Assembly (NCBI GenBank): GCA_022578965.1
Contig: MU400516.1
Coordinates: 186,001 to 250,000 of the forward strand
Source of the DNA: Xylaria sp. FL1777
Lineage: Eukaryota > Ascomycota > Sordariomycetes > Xylariales > Xylariaceae
Direction: 5' to 3'
DNA: 64,000 bases
Below the pieces are notes generated by a model that was given only the letters and a program-made list of their open reading frames with translations, was not told the origin of the DNA and did not search any database. Below are positions 12,601 through 24,726 of this stretch, in pieces. Numbering within the stretch: the stretch's first letter is position 1; each line of letters opens with the position of its first letter. The position numbers and the translations under genes were made by a program.

Positions 12601-12960
12601 AGTTCAAGGCAAGCAAATGCAAGTAGCCAGTTAATTGTGTGATGGAGATTTTGAATTGCCCAGGTCAGTTGCATTCTGAGTCGTTATGCTATGTCAGTGA
12701 CTACCAAGGTAAGTATACCTAAAAGGAAAGGAAGCAGTTCACAGGTATCTACATACCTACACAGCTGAGGCTAAACTACTGTCTACATATGTAGGTAGTC
12801 TGGTCTCAAGCAGAAGTAAATTAGGTAGTGTATTAGGCAGGTACCAAATAGGAGTGTTAGTACTGTAGGAAACTGTAGGTGTGTATCAAGAATCCATCCT
12901 TTGAAGCCTAGCGATCAATTGCCAATGTACCTTTTTCTTGATCTTGAATTCAATACAATG

Positions 12961-12986
12961 CTACCTACCTACCTAGGTACCTACCT
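12961..12986. repeat. TACC/GGTA palindromic cluster
   Basis: A run of CTAC units passing through CCTAGG into further TACC units. It is a dense example of the TACCTA/TAGGTA motif that recurs through the intergenic DNA of this window. The central ACCTAGGT is self-complementary. Confidence 0.8.
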
Positions 12987-14203
12987 AAAATGTAAATCAT
13001 ATCAACGAACTCCCTCAGCTTCCCGAATAATATCTGATGAACCACATCACATCCCTAAATAGGACCTCGGGAACAGCAGCGGAAGCAAGGCTACAAGGAG
13101 CATGTCTTGTGTAGCGTGAAACAAACAAGAGTGCGTCAAAACGGTGAGGCGGGGTGAAGGACGAACATGATTGGACGTGCGTTTTCACACCTTCACACAT
13201 CCATTGGCCGTGGCTTCCCGAGTGTTTCAAGTTCACCTTCCCGTCCCTCCTCCTCTCCGCGCCTGTCCGTCGCTTCCTTCCCCGTCTCCCGTTACCTACA
13301 TCGCACCTATTCTTCTAGGGTGGTACAGCAGCCAGTAGCGCCGCAAGAGCGTTTGTTACATCTACGTAAATATTTGGCTGACTGGCTGGCCCTCGACCAT
13401 CCTCTTGCGCGCGCAAAGGCTAGCGACCTTGCTAACATACTTAGGTACTTAGTTATCTAGGACTCAGCCTCAGGAAACAACGTTGGTTTATTATACTGAC
13501 TGGTCTACACATTTGTGGCGGATGAGACGACCTCGGCTAAGACCGCACCTCTGGGCCACATGAACAACTAATATTAGCCCGACATGTGCTTCACCTTGTA
13601 ACCACGGAGGAATAGCATGTCATCATGAATCCTGTGGTGCCTTGTTCTCTATCCGTTCCTACGGCCCACCAGCGGACACCTTGTTGTCACGAATGGTCCA
13701 TCGTGATTCTACAATGGTCAGTCGGCTACTAATAGTTATCCGACGTCCATCCCTGCACTTGCCCAGCCGACGCATGAAGTTTCACACTCAATTTCCAAAA
13801 TCTTCAGTTTTGTTGCCAGGTTGACAGAGGCAAAACCCCCAGATGTTATTTTTAAGATTTCTTGTAATAAGTGCCGTGCAATGACCCTGCTCGTACTTGG
13901 ACTCAGCTGAACAGTGCCGAATCTGCAGCACAAGGCAGGTCAACTTCGTTACAAGTTGATATCACAATAACTTCACTGGCTGTGGATAATTGACGGCCTA
14001 TAATATTTCTGCAGCAATCTTGTTGACAGACCCTTATAGTATCATCCAAACATCCTCTTTCTTTAGCCCGGGTTTTAACGTGTGCGGTTGTTTGTCTGAA
14101 AACTCTATGCAAAACCCTGGTAAGGATGAAGCAACGCATGAACTGATCTGCGTCGATCGAGCACACTGCTTTCAGCCTCAACGCGTACTTCGTCAGAGGC
14201 TAC

Positions 14204-15876
14204 TCAGTCTTCGTCCATAGACTCTCCACTCTCGTCGTCATCATCATCATCCTCACTCTGGTCATCGTCTGAGCTTTCAATGTCTGCTACACCAACGAGC
14301 CGCTCTTCTACATTCTCTACTGGTTTATCCGCCAGTTTGTGAGCAAATGCCTTACGGACTGCTGCATTGGTGCTTGTGTCCCAGACATGCATTGTACCCT
14401 TGCTACCAGCCACTGCGAGACGGAAGGCTACTTCAGCATCTGGGGCGAAGTTGGTGGAGAAGATCCTACCAACGTCCAAGTTACGCGACACGACCATAGC
14501 AGGTCCTGAGGGCTGTATATTCCAAAGCTTAACTGTCTTGTCAGTCGAGCCTGTAGCCATGAAACCAGGCACATGGGCATTGATGTCGAAGGAAGACAGC
14601 GATTCATCGTGTGCTTGGAGTGTCCACACTGGCTTGGAAGCCGATGGACTCGATGGGACGTTGCGAATATCAAAGTAATGTATTATCCCATTTTCTGTGG
14701 AGACATAGAAGAAATTAGGATCATGAGGATCCCACTTGATGTTTTCAACATCACTCTCAACACCCCACCTGGGAGTCTTCGCATCTGGAGCTCGCATATC
14801 TGCTGCGACTACAGTTCGATCATAGCTCCCGCTCAGCAACACTGTGGACTCAACTGCATGCCACGCTAACGAGCACACCTTATCGGTATGGTACGTGTAT
14901 GATTTGGCACATTTTGCTGTGTTTAAGTCCCAGAGCTTGACCGTCTTATCAGCAGAAGCAGAAGCTAAGAGGTTTCTGTGCTTCCGGTTAGCGGCTAGAG
15001 ATAGAACCGCATCCACGTGGTATTCATCATTGGCCTTCTTCGACTTCTTTTTCTTTTTCTTCTTTTTCTCTTGCTCCTGTGGATTACTGCCCTGACCAAG
15101 AATCGCATTGGGATACAGGCAGTCCACAGTATCCAAATCCCATATCTCGATATCAGGATCCATGGTACCTATCGCAACGAAGTTGGCCGTTGCGTCCTTG
15201 TCCACTCCTGGCTTGGACACTGGGACGTCTAGCCATTCGACACAGAGCGGTATGGCTGGTAGCATTATGTCATGGTGCACATAGAGATTATCAGCTTCGT
15301 CCTCGTAAACGTAGACCTCGAGGTGCGCAAGCTCGTCTTCGACCTTAGCAGCGAGCAACAAATTATCCGTTGCCAGAATTTGTAACTCTTCCCGATCTTC
15401 GTCATCATCTTGCTCATCGGGTATCGTAATATAAGGGTCTTCCTTGTTGGAATCATAATAGGCCAGAGATCTTATGTTGCCAAACATGTCCATGCGCTGT
15501 CCATGCACGTCGTCTTCCTCGTCGTCGTAGTGTTCAAGATCATATTCCTTAAGGTCCGCGTCATTGATGTCAATCCTATGGCTAATTAGTATTGTGAAAT
15601 AGAATAGGGATTGGGATAAAGCGCGTACTCTTCTGTCGTATTTTCCTTACTCTGCGGGTTATCACTTTTCTTCTCAACATCAGAATCGCCATCTGCTGCT
15701 GTGTCATCTTCATCGCCTCCTCCGCCGGCCTGTGCTTCCTCTAAGTCATCATTGGCGTCATCTAGCTGTAATTTAGCAAGCTCTGCTATGCGCTCGAATT
15801 CGGCCTCGTCGAAATTATATTTTGAAGGAAAAGGCGCAGCAAAACCTCGCGGCACCCAAGCCGATGTGGTTATCAT
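14204..15876 (-). CDS. PWP1: Periodic tryptophan protein 1 homologue (WD40, ribosome biogenesis)
   Basis: Nucleolar WD40 protein needed for 60S subunit and rRNA maturation in yeast and human homologues. Two exons, 15876-15629 and 15575-14204, with a 53-bp intron (GTACGC donor, ATAG acceptor), give 539 aa. The family start is visible as MITTSAWVPRGFAAPFP. Acidic segments follow, then WD repeats with WDL signatures (EIWDLDT, KLWDLNT, DKTVKLWN, HVWDTST). A Lys-rich insert (KKKKKKKKKSKK) lies between blades, and the C-terminus is a long Asp/Glu/Ser tail encoded by a GAT-rich microsatellite. In-frame ATGs also exist at 15888 and 15984; I chose 15876 because it fits the family N-terminus. The gene is divergent from PRP16, with 277 bp between the chosen starts. 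Confidence 0.92.
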
Positions 15877-16153
15877 AGAGTCACCCATATCGTCGGAATT
15901 CAGCTGCTGGTCATTGTAGGAGTTTAGATAGCCTCGAGAAGTGCTAGCTGTTGAGGCCGCTACGATAAAATGCCCCTCCAACATTTTTTTGGTTGGAACT
16001 TGACCAAAAGTTTTAGCGGGGCTTTCTTATCGATTACTATCCGTCCCCTGTCATGTTTACCAATTATACGAAGGAGTCTGATAGTATCTCTGTTTTCAAC
16101 AAGCAGCACTGGGTTCCCGAAAGTACATGTTCAATAGCTGCCTTGTCGCTTCA
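15877..16153. promoter_or_regulatory. Shared divergent promoter between PWP1 and PRP16
   Basis: 277 bp separate the chosen starts of two divergent RNA-processing genes, so both promoters must fit here. A T-run and a GATA-type core (TTATC, near 16027) are visible. No TATA box is obvious, as expected for housekeeping genes. Confidence 0.55.
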
Positions 16154-19144
16154 ATGGATCGCGAAACCTCCAACTTCAGTCCCAAGCGACGCAAATTAGA
16201 CTTTAATCCCCTACGCTCAGACGATCGGTACTCATCGCTCCCTACCCGAAGCAATAACGCGCCTCGCTCACATAATCGAGCTCTCAATGCCACCAATTCG
16301 CGCGCTAGTACTCCTCGCGGCCAAGTGAGCTATGCAGCAACTCCTAGACAAGACGAATTCGATGGGCCTGAACCCCTAGTCAGTCACGAAGATCAGCTTG
16401 CCCTGGATCGCGATTGGTATGGTGGTGATGAGACGGGCGGGCACACTTTCGGCGACGATTCGCACAACCCTTTCGGCTCCTATGATACGTCATGGGTTGA
16501 GCAGCAACAGCGAGAGGCGCAGATGATCGAGCGGAAGGCAGGCAAACACATGAATGCGCGTCAGTTGCAGAGGCAGAAAGACAATGATGCGTGGGAGACG
16601 AATCGTATGCTCACCTCTGGTGTCGCCCAACGACGCGGGCTGGGAGACGACTTCAACGATGACGACGAGGGTACGCGCGTTCATCTGTTGGTTCATGACT
16701 TGAAACCCCCATTTCTAGACGGCCGCACCGTCTTTACCAAACAATTAGAACCCGTACCCGCGGTTCGAGATTATCAGAGCGACATGGCCGTATTCAGCCG
16801 GAAAGGTAGTCGTGTTGTAAAGGAGCGGAGACAGCAAAGAGAACGCCAGAAGCAAGCCCAGGATGCTACAAACATGGCGGGAACTACGCTAGGGAATCTA
16901 ATGGGCGTGAAAGAAGACGAGGGTGACAGTGCTTTACCCATCGCCGCAGAAGAGGACCAGGCCAAATCTAGCAACAAGTTCAGCGAAGTTATGAAGAAGA
17001 ACGACGGAGCGAGCAGCTTCAGTCAAAGTAAAACTCTAAAAGAACAACGGGAATTTCTACCCGCGTTTGCTGTACGCGAAGATTTATTAAGGGTTATTAG
17101 AGATAACCAAGTGGTCATAGTGGTGGGCGAAACAGGTTCTGGGAAGACCACTCAACTAACACAATTCTTATACGAAGATGGGTATGGAAAACAAGGAATG
17201 ATAGGCTGTACGCAGCCTCGCCGGGTTGCGGCAATGAGCGTTGCTAAACGAGTGGCAGAAGAAATGGAAGTGAAGCTGGGAAGCACGGTCGGGTATGCTA
17301 TCAGATTCGAAGACTGCACAAGCAAGGACACTGTCATCAAGTATATGACGGATGGTGTTCTACTTCGGGAATCTCTTAACGAGAGAGATTTGGATCGATA
17401 CTCATGTGTCATCATGGATGAGGCACACGAACGTGCTCTCAATACAGACGTACTCCTTGGGTTATTCAACAAGATCCTACAGCGTCGGAGAGACCTTAAG
17501 CTTATCGTCACATCGGCTACGATGAACTCTAAGAGGTTCTCTGATTTCTTTGGTGGTGCACCAGAATTCACAATACCTGGAAGGACTTTCCCAGTCGATA
17601 TCATGTTTCACCGATCCCCAGTTGAGGATTATGTTGATCAGGCAGTTCAACAAGTCCTTTCAATACACGTTTCTATGGGTGCTGGAGACATTCTGGTGTT
17701 TATGACCGGGCAAGAAGACATTGAGTGTACCTGCGAGTTGGTGCGTGAACGTTTGGATGCTCTTAATGACCCACCGGAGCTTAGCATTCTACCTATTTAC
17801 AGTCAAATGCCTGCAGACCTTCAAGCCAAGATTTTCGACCGAGCCCCGCCTGGAGTGCGAAAGTGTATCGTGGCTACCAATATTGCGGAAACAAGCTTAA
17901 CCGTAGACGGTATCATGTATGTTGTTGATGCCGGGTTTTCAAAGATGAAAGTTTACAACCCTCGAATGGGAATGGATACTCTTCAGATCACGCCTATCTC
18001 ACAGGCTAATGCCGGGCAGCGAGCTGGCCGAGCCGGTCGAACAGGTCCGGGAAGAGCGTTTCGCCTCTTCACCGAAAAGGCTTTCAAAGATGAATTGTAT
18101 ATCCAGACGATTCCCGAAATCCAACGAACTAACCTTAGCAATACCGTCTTGCTTCTCAAGTCGTTAGGCGTCCGTGACTTGCTTGACTTCGATTTCATGG
18201 ATCCTCCCCCACAAGACACGATTACCACATCTATGTTCGACTTGTGGGCGCTGGGAGCCCTGGACAACCTTGGAGAGCTAACAGACTTAGGTGCAAAGAT
18301 GAATGCTTTCCCCATGGATCCTTCTTTGGCAAAGCTTTTGATTATGTCCGAAGAGTATGGATGTAGCGAAGAGATGCTGACTATTGTCTCAATGTTGTCC
18401 GTCCCGAACGTCTTCTACCGACCGAAAGAACGCCAAGAAGAGTCGGATGCTGCGCGGGAAAAGTTCTTCGTTCCGGAATCTGACCATCTCACTTACTTAC
18501 ACGTCTACTCTCAATGGAAGTCGAATGGGCATTCGGATGGATGGTGCACCCGTCATTTCCTGCATCCAAAGTCACTACGCAGAGCGAAAGAAATCAGGGA
18601 TCAGTTGCTTGATATTATGAAGATGCAGAAGATGCAAATGATCAGCTGCGGTACAGATTGGGATATAATTCGCAAATGTATCTGCTCCGGATATTATCAT
18701 CAGGCTGCCAAGGTCAAAGGCATCGGAGAGTACATCAACTTGCGAACTTCAGTGACGGTCCAGCTTCATCCTACCAGTGCACTCTATGGTCTAGGATTTC
18801 TTCCGGACTACGTGGTGTACCACGAGCTGATTCTCACATCGAAAGAGTATATGTCAACAGTGACTTCAGTAGATCCACACTGGCTCGCTGAGCTTGGTGG
18901 CGTTTTTTACTCGGTAAAAGAAAAGGGTTATTCCGCCCGAGAGAAACGTGTCACAGAGACAGAGTTCAACCGAAAAATAGAAATCGAAGCAAAAATGGCA
19001 GAAGACAAAAAGCGACAAGAAGAGCAGCAGAGAATCGAGAAGGAAAAGTCGGTCAAGAAGCCAGCAGTAGAGAAGACAAAGAAGATTATCACATCTGGGG
19101 CAGTCAAGAAGCCGGTTCTGAAGAGAAAGGGCAGAGGATTCTAG
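16154..19144 (+). CDS. PRP16: Pre-mRNA splicing factor, DEAH-box ATPase PRP16
   Basis: Spliceosomal DEAH ATPase that drives remodelling after the first catalytic step. Intronless; 996 aa from the ATG at 16154. An in-frame ATG at 16127 would add 9 residues, but [17 protein letters not shown] looks like the better start. A charged N-terminal region (about 1-290) precedes the helicase core. Walker A GETGSGKT is at 325-332, DEAH at 422-425, a SAT motif follows, and motif VI is QRAGRAGR at 622-629. Winged-helix, ratchet (HA2) and OB-fold domains follow, with [20 protein letters not shown] and a C-terminal Lys-rich tail. The [11 protein letters not shown] segment and the overall order match PRP16 better than PRP2, PRP22 or PRP43. 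The gene is convergent with acylphosphatase. Confidence 0.95.
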   Translation: MDRETSNFSPKRRKLDFNPLRSDDRYSSLPTRSNNAPRSHNRALNATNSRASTPRGQVSYAATPRQDEFDGPEPLVSHEDQLALDRDWYGGDETGGHTFGDDSHNPFGSYDTSWVEQQQREAQMIERKAGKHMNARQLQRQKDNDAWETNRMLTSGVAQRRGLGDDFNDDDEGTRVHLLVHDLKPPFLDGRTVFTKQLEPVPAVRDYQSDMAVFSRKGSRVVKERRQQRERQKQAQDATNMAGTTLGNLMGVKEDEGDSALPIAAEEDQAKSSNKFSEVMKKNDGASSFSQSKTLKEQREFLPAFAVREDLLRVIRDNQVVIVVGETGSGKTTQLTQFLYEDGYGKQGMIGCTQPRRVAAMSVAKRVAEEMEVKLGSTVGYAIRFEDCTSKDTVIKYMTDGVLLRESLNERDLDRYSCVIMDEAHERALNTDVLLGLFNKILQRRRDLKLIVTSATMNSKRFSDFFGGAPEFTIPGRTFPVDIMFHRSPVEDYVDQAVQQVLSIHVSMGAGDILVFMTGQEDIECTCELVRERLDALNDPPELSILPIYSQMPADLQAKIFDRAPPGVRKCIVATNIAETSLTVDGIMYVVDAGFSKMKVYNPRMGMDTLQITPISQANAGQRAGRAGRTGPGRAFRLFTEKAFKDELYIQTIPEIQRTNLSNTVLLLKSLGVRDLLDFDFMDPPPQDTITTSMFDLWALGALDNLGELTDLGAKMNAFPMDPSLAKLLIMSEEYGCSEEMLTIVSMLSVPNVFYRPKERQEESDAAREKFFVPESDHLTYLHVYSQWKSNGHSDGWCTRHFLHPKSLRRAKEIRDQLLDIMKMQKMQMISCGTDWDIIRKCICSGYYHQAAKVKGIGEYINLRTSVTVQLHPTSALYGLGFLPDYVVYHELILTSKEYMSTVTSVDPHWLAELGGVFYSVKEKGYSAREKRVTETEFNRKIEIEAKMAEDKKRQEEQQRIEKEKSVKKPAVEKTKKIITSGAVKKPVLKRKGRGF

Positions 19145-19250
19145 GCCAATTTTTGGATAATATTTAGATACGGTTGTTAATGGGTATATGAATATAATTT
19201 CAACCACCATCTCCCTGACCAATTCATCTGTGAAGATCGGACAGTATTTC

Positions 19251-19696
19251 TTAGCGGCGCACCTCGAATTGAGTCTCGCCCTCTATCAACTCGCGAGGTT
19301 CCTTGTCAAGCTTGACAACGTGGGCATGCCGCGGTCCCCGATCAATGGCCTTGAGAAATTGCTTGATGGCATCGGGACTGCCTTGAGCTTCGCCCTCGAC
19401 CTTCATTCTCGAATTAGCCAGCTAGGCGGGCTTGGATGTTTAAGTAACTTGCCTTCTCGTTATCAGTGTTAGTACACCAGCCCGTGACGCTCAACTTCGT
19501 GGCCTCTCTCTGTGTGAAGTTGCGGAAGTTCACGCCTGGCCTGACGTCAGTTTGAACATCTGATGAAGCTCATGAAAGATGGATGGATGACGGGGCAGAC
19601 CTTGGACGCGGCCGTGAACTAAGAAATAGACCTCGACTAGCTATTAGCAGATGATTACGAACAATGTGTTTTCTTCTTACTTACCCTCTGCGACAT
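19251..19696 (-). CDS. Acylphosphatase (EC 3.6.1.7), four exons including a GC-AG intron
   Basis: Small cytosolic enzyme hydrolysing acyl phosphates. No single frame shows it; I rebuilt it from exons 19696-19685 (12 nt), 19640-19601, 19535-19453 and 19400-19251, giving 94 aa. Introns are 44, 65 and 52 bp. The third starts with GCAAGT rather than GTAAGT and ends AATGAAG; all phases agree. The protein starts MSQRLVEVYFLVHGRVQGV and continues NFRNFT, which carries the catalytic Arg of the family. GWCTNTDN holds the catalytic Asn, followed by KVEGEAQG and a C-terminal TQFEVRR. Length and motif order match the family (about 90-100 aa). It converges on PRP16 (about 106 bp between stop codons) and is divergent from TLS1. 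Confidence 0.9.
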
Positions 19697-20026
19697 TTTA
19701 TGTAAAATTTTCCTACTCTGTAGATATTTAGATCTGGCGATGTTGATAGAGTTCCATGATGAATGTTGAAGTGCTAGAACTAGAAGCTCTAGGTACCCAA
19801 AATACATGCCTATCAAGCATTGATTAATGGAAGCTGGTACTACACTAGCATGTAGGTTACCTATGTAGGTAAGTACCTACATAGGTTAGTCCGCATGTAA
19901 TGACGGTAGAAGTGGGGACTTAATACAGGCTGGGTACTCAGGTACTTAGTGTAACTCGGCTTGTCTTTCGGCTTCCCTTTTAATTACTTAACACATCATT
20001 TACAAGAAAGACAACAGTCCGGTCCA
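19697..20026. promoter_or_regulatory. Divergent promoter region with a 28-bp palindrome
   Basis: 330 bp between the divergent starts of acylphosphatase and the Hep59/TLS1 gene. It contains a near-perfect inverted repeat at 19859-19886 and further GTAGGTA/TACCTAC units. A pyrimidine-rich stretch near 19960-19982 could be the transcription start zone of the plus-strand gene. Confidence 0.5.
19859..19886. repeat. Perfect 13-bp inverted repeat with 2-bp spacer
   Basis: ACCTATGTAGGTA, then AG, then its exact reverse complement. It could form a hairpin or bind a dimeric protein. It lies in the promoter region shared by acylphosphatase and TLS1/Hep59. Confidence 0.85.
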
Positions 20027-21274
20027 ATGGACTCTACATCGTCGGCCGCTGGAGCACCACCGCAAATAATATTTCGCGGCAAGAAACGCAAGACTTATCG
20101 ACAACGGCCTGGCGCCGAAGACGGAGACAAAACGTCCGCAGCCCCCATAGATCCCGTCATCGATGCTGTGCACGCCACCAGCGCCCAAGCTTCGACTCCT
20201 GATCCCATCGCAGCGTCTACTGACAAAGAACATGACGATGATGATTCGCTCTCCATCAGCGAAGCGCTCCGTCTCCGAAACGCGAGGAAGTCTAGATTGC
20301 GAGGCGTCGCCTTTGGTGTAGATAATAACACGCAAACCGGGGGATCAGAAGGCGGAGACGATGAGCTGAGCCAGATGATTCGCGAGGAAGAGAAGAAGGC
20401 TATGGAACAGTCCATCACGGCAGCGAACAAGCGTTTCGCGCCGCAGACAGGGCTGTCTGGGGAGATAGTCAACAAGCACATGTGAGTTTTACGTCTCTTC
20501 GTATCGCTCCAACCACTCTTGTACAATGCTGATGGAGCAAGGGAGGAATACATAGAGGCCGAACTAGCTAAGAGACATTACGTGTCTTCGGATCCTAAGA
20601 GGCTGCATTCATCCAACCAACCAGGCGGGAGCGCGACGCATAATGAATCGACGACCGACAAGGGGGAGGAAAAGCACACCGCTTTGACCGGCAAGCTATT
20701 CGAGGTCGATCTCGGCGACGAGGTTCGTAGCCGCAATGAAGCCATGACGGACCGCGCCAGGCGGAAATTACAAGGTCTAGCCGTCGAAGACGAGGAAAAT
20801 GCCGAACGGCGGAAGAAAGTCAGACTTGGAAGAGACGGCAAGCCCTGGCGACCGAGGAACAGGCGGAATAGTGACGACATCAAGAGAGACCAACTGGTCG
20901 AAGAGATATTACGAGAGAACAGATGTAAGTCCTCACACATTATACCAATCCAACAGCCAAGCGGAACTCCAGCTAACAGCATGCTACTAGTGGACGTTTA
21001 CGAGACGCCTACGCCGCCGCCGGGGACAAATGCGGGCGAGGGAGAAGACGGCGCCGCCGATGACAGGATAGCCGAGGAGTTCCGCCGCGAATTCCTAGAT
21101 GCCATGGCCGAGCGACAGCGGAGGAAGAAGCCCGTGGGCCCACCGAGCAAACCAGGCGCCAAGAAGGAGGAGGAGGTCCTGAAAGGGCCGAAGCTCGGCG
21201 GCAGTCGCAACACGCGCGCCGCTATGAGAGACCTGCTTCTCAAGAAAGAAAAGGAGAAGGAAGGGAAGAAATAG
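20027..21274 (+). CDS. Hep59/TLS1-like spliceosome-associated protein (C9orf78 family)
   Basis: Members such as fission yeast Tls1 and human C9orf78 act in pre-mRNA splicing with Brr2 and affect splicing of telomere-related transcripts. Three exons, 20027-20481, 20542-20924 and 20991-21274, give 373 aa; introns are 60 and 66 bp. Family marks are FRGKKRKTYRQRP at the N-terminus, SISEALRLRNARKSRLRGV, HMEEYIEAELAKR at the first junction, KRDQLVEEILRENR, and LDVYETPTPPP after the second junction. The C-terminus is Lys/Arg-rich. The second intron has no stop in the reading frame and is a multiple of three, so its retention would insert 22 residues. PRP16 is close by. Function is by family; the match is good. 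Confidence 0.88.
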
Positions 21275-22586
21275 GAGGATTCATTAATCAATTGCTGTTG
21301 TCCCCCATACAGATATGAGGGCGCTGTCTGTCTACTTTGCGACAAGGGTAGTAACAGTTAGTTGGGCTAGTAATACCTCTAATAACAACACATTGAGTCT
21401 TGCAGATTCTACAGAACTGAAATTCCATCCCTAACTATTCTTTATTCTCCCCCCTTTCTTTATTCAATCCTTCTATAATATAGAAAAAAGGTCTTGGGAC
21501 ATTCACACCTGTGACCTGTTGAGTATGGCAGGGAAAAAGGTTTCCGGAAAGGAAGCTGTAGAATGTTCTCATATACACCAGTAGAGAAAGAGCACTATAA
21601 GTGATACAAAAACGACGGGAGTCACACTGAGTCATAAAAACATCTGTAATTTGGCTGAAGTATCTGCCTGTCGTAGGATAGAGTTGAATACCTATCCCGA
21701 TTTCCGTCGAACGTATCCACCACCAGATGGCCGGAAAGGAATATTTATAACCGTTATCTCATTGTGTGTGCGTGTATGTACGTGGATATAGAAATCAATG
21801 TTGACCCCCTTCGCCGTCCCCGAGAATGAGAGGGCCATGCCTCTTACCTATCCCTGATGGCGATGTCCTCCTATACCAACAAGAATGCGCAGATCCGAAC
21901 TCCTATCCGAACTCCTATAGACTATTTGCAGTGTGCGTGCTCAAATGCGAACCCGTCTGTCCCGCACGTTTTGGGATCTTGGACTTCGCATGAATCGAAA
22001 ACGTATATAGCCAATGCAATACGCCAGTAAGCCTGATACTTCGAGAACAAGCCATAACCGATTGAGCCACTTGCTCTTTTCTAGGCTGCAGTTGGGGATG
22101 GTGCAAATCGTAACAAGAAAATCCGCATGCGCGGGAAACGATTAAGGAAGGGGTACCTAGTGAGAGAAAACCTAGTGTGAGTGTAGTCGCAACGATAAAT
22201 CAGAAATCGCCTGATGTCCGATTGCGCAACGCTCTCTTTCGTTCTCCTCTGTTGGGTTCTAATACGCATCGCTCTCCTAGTAGATGATAAGTAGAAAGGA
22301 ATGAGTAGTTGTAGGTCGACGAGGTGCGTTATTGCCCTCTCGCAAATTGGTGGATTTTGCTGTCTTCAGCTGGGTATTCGTAGTGCAGTTTAGAAAGCAG
22401 CTCGGCATTTCAGATGGCCTAGTAGGTACCTCAAGCTTATTGTAGAAAGCCGCATATGCAATCATGCGTGTCTTGTGGTAGCACTACCGAGTTACTACCA
22501 TTTCCATCCTAAAGCACAGAGTTGCCTCTAGCAGAAAAAGCAGGCAGCAGCCAAACCCTGCTTTGTCTGTGCTGCTTAGGAATATT
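21275..22586. other. Convergent intergenic region, 1.3 kb
   Basis: Lies between the stop of the TLS1-like gene and the stop of the zinc-finger gene on the other strand, so it should hold two 3' regions. Small frames on the minus strand near 21435-22465 have no recognisable domain. T-rich and A-rich stretches (21430-21490) could be polyadenylation signals. Confidence 0.4.
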
Positions 22587-24173
22587 TCATCGGATGTCTA
22601 ATTGGAAAGGCTTGTATCGGCCGCCGATTGTAGCACATCGAGGGCATTTCCTACGAGTCCCTTGCTCTTCCATCAAGATGTTAACGCAGTCTCTACAGAG
22701 ACCACATATACATTCCGTACAGGCGTATGACTCCCTTAATTTCGACGTACGTTGGCATGCCGCGCAGTAGATATGAACATCTTGAGATGAATAACTTGGC
22801 GAGGAATCTGACAGCCCGACAGTTGCCATGTGAAAGGCCTCCCCGCTTCCGCCACTTTCCACTGATGGAAAAGGTTCGGGGATTTCTTGGGCATAAGGCG
22901 GAGGGGTCAGAGCTTGCTGCAAGGGGGATGCTTGGTAACCCTGAAAATGTTGATGAGGAAACGGTGGCAGAGAAGCTCTGTGTATTGAAATGGGAGGGGA
23001 TTGAGGCACCTGATATGTCAGACAAGAAGAGTAAGGTCGTTGTTCGAAGCTTACTGGAGTTCTGTCCTCGTCAATGTCTTCGGTCGCCGAAGCTGCAGCA
23101 TCAATCAAGTCTTCCCAACGTTTGCCATAATCGGCCGAGGGCTCGACTGAATGCGCCTTACGATCGACCCCTCCAGGCGAGAGATGGTCATCGTTTTGAA
23201 TCCGTCGAAGCCAATCAGCAGCAGATCCTCGAGACTTCTGTTTCTTGTGGCCACGCTTCGTGACAGACTGTTTTCTCGGCCGACTAGGACCCAGCGATCG
23301 ATGCAACGGGGGCAAGGTTGAGGATCGCCCCGGCGGGGAGTTCGAGAGGATCGAGGGAAGCAGCTCTCGTCGTCCTGGTCCCACATTGATTGGAGGAAAT
23401 GGCTCGCTGGTTGGTTCAGCACCATATTGTATCGGAGGTAGCTCAATTGTGCTCCGGGGAATTCTCCTCCCCTCGGTGTCAGAATGCCACCCCTGTGAAT
23501 GCCCAGTCAGTTGGACTACAGGTAACGATGGGGCCCAGGAGAGACCTACATTTTCCGAGTCCCATTCGGCCTCGAACTTGTGCTGGCCGCCTAATTGAGC
23601 TAGAGCGGCGGCAGCGCTGGCGGCGGGTAGCTGCGAGCCGCCCGCACGGTCGTCAGGGTGCCGCGGCGTAACAGGCGCACTCGACTCATCGCGGAAGAAT
23701 GCATGACGATCGTGCTGATAGCCTTTGGTCGGGTCGACGCCCGATTGAGGCGGCCCAGCGGAATTTGGAGCCTGCGGTCTATCCGAGGGCGGGGTATTGA
23801 TCATGAGCAGGAAGCTCTCTTCCGTCGCCGGGAGCTTGGAGATATAGTGCTCCGGGTGTGCTCGTCGAATATGCTCCTGCATCGACCGATACCGTTTCTC
23901 CTACTCGTCGGAAACCAACAGCCAAATTAGCCCCTGCAAACGTACAACACAGTGCTTGCTTGCTTGCTAACGTAGAGCTAGCTAAGATACCTAACCTAGC
24001 TATGTGTGCATTGCCCAGGCTGGGCGATCGAGGGGGACGAGGGCCAGGAGAAGACTTACACCGATGCATCGCTTGCGACAACTCGAGCCATCCTGGTTGC
24101 GCAATGGGCAGACAACCTCATTGTTGGCGTCGGCGATGGAGAATGAAGACGTCAAGGACGATCGAGGCGGCAT
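22587..24173 (-). CDS. Conserved fungal zinc-finger protein (N-terminal C2H2-like, C-terminal RING-like)
   Basis: Two exons, 24173-24060 and 23900-22587, with a 159-bp intron (GTAAGT donor, GAGTAG acceptor), give 475 aa. Exon 1 starts MPPRSSLTSSFSIADANNE and supplies cysteines in VVCPLRNQDGSSCRKRC. Exon 2 supplies the histidines in HIRRAHPEH, so the intron splits one C2H2-like finger. A long Pro/Ser-rich middle follows (about 60-400). The last ~65 residues form a cysteine-rich RING-like module: CAACQRTSKL, CTECICGLCRDC and KCPRC, ending GGRYKPFQLDIR. The pattern is conserved in fungi as far as I recall, but the role is unknown; ubiquitin ligase activity or nucleic-acid binding are both possible. 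An additional small in-frame intron in the middle cannot be excluded. Confidence 0.8.
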
Positions 24174-24726
24174 CTTGAGCTGTTACTCAACCCCACCATG
24201 CGCTGGCTGGCGGGTTGGGTTGGAAGCGGGAAGCGGGGGGTTTGTCGTGAGATTGACTGATACGCTGTTGTCGATAAGGCCGGAATTGGCAGATAGCTCT
24301 CTACGCAGGGTGGATTGACAGAGTACGGACGGTGTCGTGCAGAAGGAAGCGTTCTTGACGTCCAAGGTGAAGACCCGAGTTCGAGTCGTCGCAATGCGGC
24401 CGAGGTAGCTCCAAGCTTCTGTCCAGTTGTCCAGGTGTTACATGGACTGTTTCGAGACGGGCCTGGGTAGAAGTCGGCAGGTAGATGGAGGTAGTGGCAG
24501 AGAGGAGCGACTGGAGGCAGCGGGGTGCCCAGGTATTCTTGGGGGAGGGGAAGGTCTGGCTGGCTGAAAGCAGCAATACCCGTTTGGGAGAGGTACTTTG
24601 GAATTTAGCGAGTGGTCGCCACAGCGCAGTCAAAGGGCAGCAAGCAAGCACGGCACTACAACATCCGCCGTACTTGGTTGTCTGTTACCTTATTGTCTAG
24701 GTACCGTACCCGTACCTGTGGACTTG

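Larger units (their letters stand above)
9895..14203. other. 4.3-kb intergenic region with pyrimidine-rich leader and short repeats
   Basis: No convincing gene. Between about 9900 and 11330 the minus strand is C/T-rich with many small frames, typical of a long fungal 5' leader for the gene starting at 9894. Short direct repeats include GGTCCA units near 11363-11392, GGGAGGGAT units near 11790-11816 and TTGCCACCTC three times at 12567-12596. TACCTAC/GTAGGTA motifs are dense between 12030 and 12990. Short frames near 13167-13460 and 13736-14220 have no recognisable content; the last part is probably the 3' region of PWP1. Confidence 0.4.

Noticed and set aside
13167..13460. 97-codon plus-strand frame with Ser/Arg-rich N-terminus resembling a mitochondrial signal
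   Set aside because: No downstream domain and no spliced continuation found.
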